From NCBI RefSeq assembly GCF_018502485.1, contig NZ_CP075546.1: a stretch of 64,000 bases of DNA. The stretch is one strand, 5' to 3'. The DNA is from Methanospirillum purgamenti (lineage in GTDB: Archaea > Halobacteriota > Methanomicrobia > Methanomicrobiales > Methanospirillaceae). The notes under the pieces are model-generated. The model was given only the letters and a program-made list of their open reading frames with translations. It searched no databases and had not been told where the DNA came from. Both the position numbers and the translations under genes were made by a program. This document shows, piece after piece, positions 61,460 through 64,000 of this stretch. How positions within the stretch are numbered: position 1 is the first letter of the stretch; each line of letters opens with the position of its first letter.

Positions 61460-63820
61460 GTGAACAGAAAAAATATTCATATACACTTGAGCGAAGCGAA
61501 AAGCTCGACTGGATCTTTAAAGGGTCTGGATATACAGATCGGAAAAATTAAAGGAGAACAGTGGGATGAAATAGAAGGTCCAACTCCATTTCCAGATCAT
61601 ACTGATCTTCGGTCCTGGGATCGGATCCTTCTATCGCGATATAAACCACTTTATCTCCCATTTTGTGATCTCTGCTGTTTATGTACCTATGGAAAGTGTG
61701 ATCTTTCCGGAGGAAAACGTGGAGCATGTGGGATCAGCATGGAAGCCCAGCAATCAAGGATAGTATTACTGGCTGCCTGTATTGGAGCTGCAACTCATAT
61801 CAGTCATGGAAGACATCTTGTCAACCATCTTATCGAAACACATGGAAGAAATACCCCCATTAATGTCGGGGGGACAAATGTAGATGTTGAAGCTCCTATG
61901 ATTCGTCTGGTCTGTGGGATTAAACCTAAAACTCTTGCAGATCTTGTAACGGTTCTGGATTATCTTGAAACCCAGGTCACTGAGCTATTAGCAGCAGCCC
62001 ATACCGGACAGGAAAGCGATCCACTTGATTTTGAATCAAAGGTATTCCATGCCGGCATGCTTGATCATGTTGGCCTTGAGTTAGCAGATTTAACTCAGAT
62101 ATCAGTCTTTGATTTTCCTAAAGCAGATCCTGAGGCAGAACTGGTCAACCTCGGACTTGGAACCATTGATTCAGAAAAACCGGTTATTCTGGTTATCGGG
62201 CATAATGTTCCACCGGCTATAGATATTATCCAGTATACAAAAGAACACAATCTTTCAGGAACAATTGAGGTAACTGGTATCTGTTGTACGGCTATCGATC
62301 TAACCCGGTATGATCCTGATGCGAAAATTGTTGGCCCGATATCCTGGCAACTTCGTTACATCCGAAGCGGCGTTCCTGACCTTATTGTTGTTGATGAGCA
62401 ATGTGTCAGGGCTGATCTCTTAATTGAAGCAGGAAATATTCAAGCACCACTTGTAGCAACCAGTTCAAAAAATTGTGCAGGACTGGTTGATAGAACGGAT
62501 GATAATCCTGATCAGATAGTTGCAGACCTTATATCAGGAGCTGTTCAAGGGGTTCTCATTCTTGATCCGAAGAAAGTGGGAGAAGTAGCCGTCAGGGCTG
62601 CGATTCAATCTCATGAAATAAGAAAGACGATAAAAACTTCAAAAATTCCTACATTAGAAGAACTTATCGAATATGCAAAATTCTGTAGCGGATGTATGGA
62701 ATGCACACGGGCATGTCCAAATGAGACTCCGATTCCGGATGCGATGAAACAGGCAGCCACAGGAGATATCACATTATTGGCTGAGATTTATCAATCCTGT
62801 ATCGGATGTGGGAGGTGTGAGGATGTATGTAATAAAAACATACCTGTCCATAATGCTCTGGTTGCAGCAGCCCGGGATATTGTTACTTCAGAAAAGTATA
62901 CCGTTCGTGCTGGTAGAGGAGCCATCCAGGATATTGAGATCAGAGAAGTAGGTGGGCCAATTGTATTAGGAGAGATTCCTGGAATTGTCGCATTTGTCGG
63001 ATGTGCAAATTTTCCGAACGGTGTATCAGAAGTTGCTGAAATGGCACGGGAATTTGCAAAACGCAGATATATTTCAGTAGCATCTGGATGTTCAGCGATG
63101 GCTATCGGAATGTATCGAAATGAGGATGGTCAGACACCATATGAAGAATTTCATGGACGATTTGATGCAGGAGGAATTGTCAATGTTGGATCCTGTGTTT
63201 CGAATGCACATATATCCGGGGCTGCTATAAAAATTGCTAGTATTTTTGCCAAACGAAATCTCCGGGGGAACTATGAGGAAATTGCAGATTATGTGTACAA
63301 TCGGGTTGGTGCGGTAGGTATTGCCTGGGGAGCAATGTCTCAAAAAGCCGCTGCAATTGCAGCAGGATTCTGGAGGCTTGGAATTCCAGTAATTGTCGGC
63401 CCTCATGGTGCAAAATATCGTCGGATGCTTCTTGGAAGAAAAGATAATGAAGCGAATTGGTTTGTATACGATACACGAACAGGGGAAAAGGTTCAGGTTG
63501 GTCCGGTTCCCGAACATCTTTTCATAAGCGCTGAAACCAAGGAAGAGGCGATGGTTCTTATTGCAAAACTGTGTATGAGGCCAAATGACACATCACGGGG
63601 AAGGTCCATGAAATTGACCCATTATATAGATCTCCACAAACGATTGTATGGAATCATACCCGATGATATTCATTTGTTTATCCGTTCATCATCTGATATC
63701 CCAATTATGATGAAAGAGGAACTCATTCCAATTCTAAAAGAAAAAGGATTTAAAGACCAGAAAATTCCAGATCCGACTCTTCTCAAATCACAAATACGAA
63801 CTCAAAAAGGAGGCAATTGA
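61460..63820 (+). CDS. cdhA: ACDS complex alpha subunit, Ni-Fe-S carbon monoxide dehydrogenase
   Basis: The CO dehydrogenase subunit of acetyl-CoA decarbonylase/synthase, which interconverts CO2 and CO. The N-terminus has FCDLCCLCTYGKCDLSG with Cys69, 72, 73, 75, 80 and 90 for B/D clusters; CSGCMECTRACP and CIGCGRCEDVC (about residues 410-460) bind two more [4Fe-4S] clusters. C-cluster ligand regions include IGHNVPP, TGICCTAID, VGCANFPNG, SGCSAMAIG and GSCVSNAH. The start is GTG at 61460, as no ATG lies near; 786 residues is normal. It is preceded by two CooC genes and overlaps cdhB by one base. Confidence 0.93.
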   Translation: MNRKNIHIHLSEAKSSTGSLKGLDIQIGKIKGEQWDEIEGPTPFPDHTDLRSWDRILLSRYKPLYLPFCDLCCLCTYGKCDLSGGKRGACGISMEAQQSRIVLLAACIGAATHISHGRHLVNHLIETHGRNTPINVGGTNVDVEAPMIRLVCGIKPKTLADLVTVLDYLETQVTELLAAAHTGQESDPLDFESKVFHAGMLDHVGLELADLTQISVFDFPKADPEAELVNLGLGTIDSEKPVILVIGHNVPPAIDIIQYTKEHNLSGTIEVTGICCTAIDLTRYDPDAKIVGPISWQLRYIRSGVPDLIVVDEQCVRADLLIEAGNIQAPLVATSSKNCAGLVDRTDDNPDQIVADLISGAVQGVLILDPKKVGEVAVRAAIQSHEIRKTIKTSKIPTLEELIEYAKFCSGCMECTRACPNETPIPDAMKQAATGDITLLAEIYQSCIGCGRCEDVCNKNIPVHNALVAAARDIVTSEKYTVRAGRGAIQDIEIREVGGPIVLGEIPGIVAFVGCANFPNGVSEVAEMAREFAKRRYISVASGCSAMAIGMYRNEDGQTPYEEFHGRFDAGGIVNVGSCVSNAHISGAAIKIASIFAKRNLRGNYEEIADYVYNRVGAVGIAWGAMSQKAAAIAAGFWRLGIPVIVGPHGAKYRRMLLGRKDNEANWFVYDTRTGEKVQVGPVPEHLFISAETKEEAMVLIAKLCMRPNDTSRGRSMKLTHYIDLHKRLYGIIPDDIHLFIRSSSDIPIMMKEELIPILKEKGFKDQKIPDPTLLKSQIRTQKGGN

Positions 63821-64000
63821 TGACAGGTCAGGATCCATGGATTCGTGCTGAGATGGGTGGGACAAAACAGGCATCAATAATTTCTAAACCTGAAGTATTA
63901 TCAGCACTAATGAAAAAAGCCAATCACCCCATTTTTTTAATTGGCTCTGAATCAATTACAGATAATAAACAATCTGACCTTCTTATTACCTTAATAAAAA
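63820..64000 (+). CDS. cdhB: ACDS complex epsilon subunit, 3'-truncated by window edge
   Basis: An ORF of 60 codons begins at the ATG at 63820, overlapping the cdhA stop (TGATG), with AAGGAGG just upstream, and runs to the window end. The peptide starts MTGQDPWIRAEMGGTKQA and continues with ISKPEVLSALMKKANHPIF and a LIGSES strand. Gene position directly after cdhA and this N-terminal pattern fit CdhB, the epsilon subunit that accompanies alpha in the CODH module. The remainder lies beyond the window, so only the start can be described. Confidence 0.82.
   Translation, partial: MTGQDPWIRAEMGGTKQASIISKPEVLSALMKKANHPIFLIGSESITDNKQSDLLITLIK

Noticed and set aside
1..64000. CRISPR array or rRNA genes
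   Set aside because: I saw no regularly spaced direct repeats of the CRISPR type and no 16S, 23S or 5S segments in the window.

Overview
The window comes from an AT-rich methanogenic archaeon, most likely a Methanospirillum-like member of the Methanomicrobiales (inference). Support for this comes from a methanogenesis marker 14 gene, an F420H2 oxidase (FprA), an archaeal phosphoribulokinase, acetyl-CoA decarbonylase/synthase genes (cdhA, start of cdhB) with two CooC-type maturation ATPases, an F420-subunit-like gene in a split glutamate synthase operon, a Cdc48/VAT ATPase, TFS, archaeal NusA, diphthine synthase, AglJ-type glycosyltransferase and archaeosortase. Many genes are preceded by a TATA box about 25-30 bases before the start codon, and some appear leaderless.

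Layout. 0-11 kb: truncated purB, secreted TPR and Ig-like proteins, a BofA-like membrane protein, an RMD1/DUF155-like protein, 5-formyl-THF cyclo-ligase, Cdc48/VAT, a small heat shock protein, thioredoxin and a TMEM175-like channel. 11-22 kb: nifB, a secreted TPR protein, geranylgeranyl reductase, pth2-truD, a riboflavin-pathway reductase, a CDP-alcohol phosphatidyltransferase, an archaeosortase, TFS, a split YedE transporter and a class I amidotransferase. 22-32 kb: mmp14, fprA, prk, a NifH-like reductase, nusA-hisE, and dph5-DUF357 behind a P-loop-less RecA-like protein. 31.5-34 kb: two cis-prenyltransferase homologues, one canonical and one catalytically degenerate, facing each other, plus a radical SAM enzyme. 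34-40 kb: a four-gene split glutamate synthase operon divergent from glnA. 40-47 kb: aglJ-like glycosyltransferase, tRNA-Gly(CCC), a 1.1 kb AT-rich gap, a PEGA protein, amt and a complete insertion sequence with a 5-bp target duplication. 47-59 kb: two envelope export/stress modules, one a PAS-HTH regulator divergent from a CARDB protein plus RND exporter, the other a PadR-DUF1700-toastrack-CARDB-FtsX-ABC operon. 59-64 kb: cooC, cooC2, cdhA and the start of cdhB.

Themes. Nitrogen assimilation (glnA, split GOGAT, amt, nifB), isoprenoid/glycan carrier and surface biogenesis (cis-PT pair, geranylgeranyl reductase, AglJ-like, archaeosortase, secreted proteins), and C1/CO2 metabolism (CODH, PRK, FprA, MMP14) dominate. 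The observation I rank highest is the cis-prenyltransferase pair. The canonical subunit keeps the catalytic Asp but lacks the C-terminal RxG motif, while the partner has lost the Asp and keeps an RRFG tail. That is the division of labour expected of a heteromeric enzyme.
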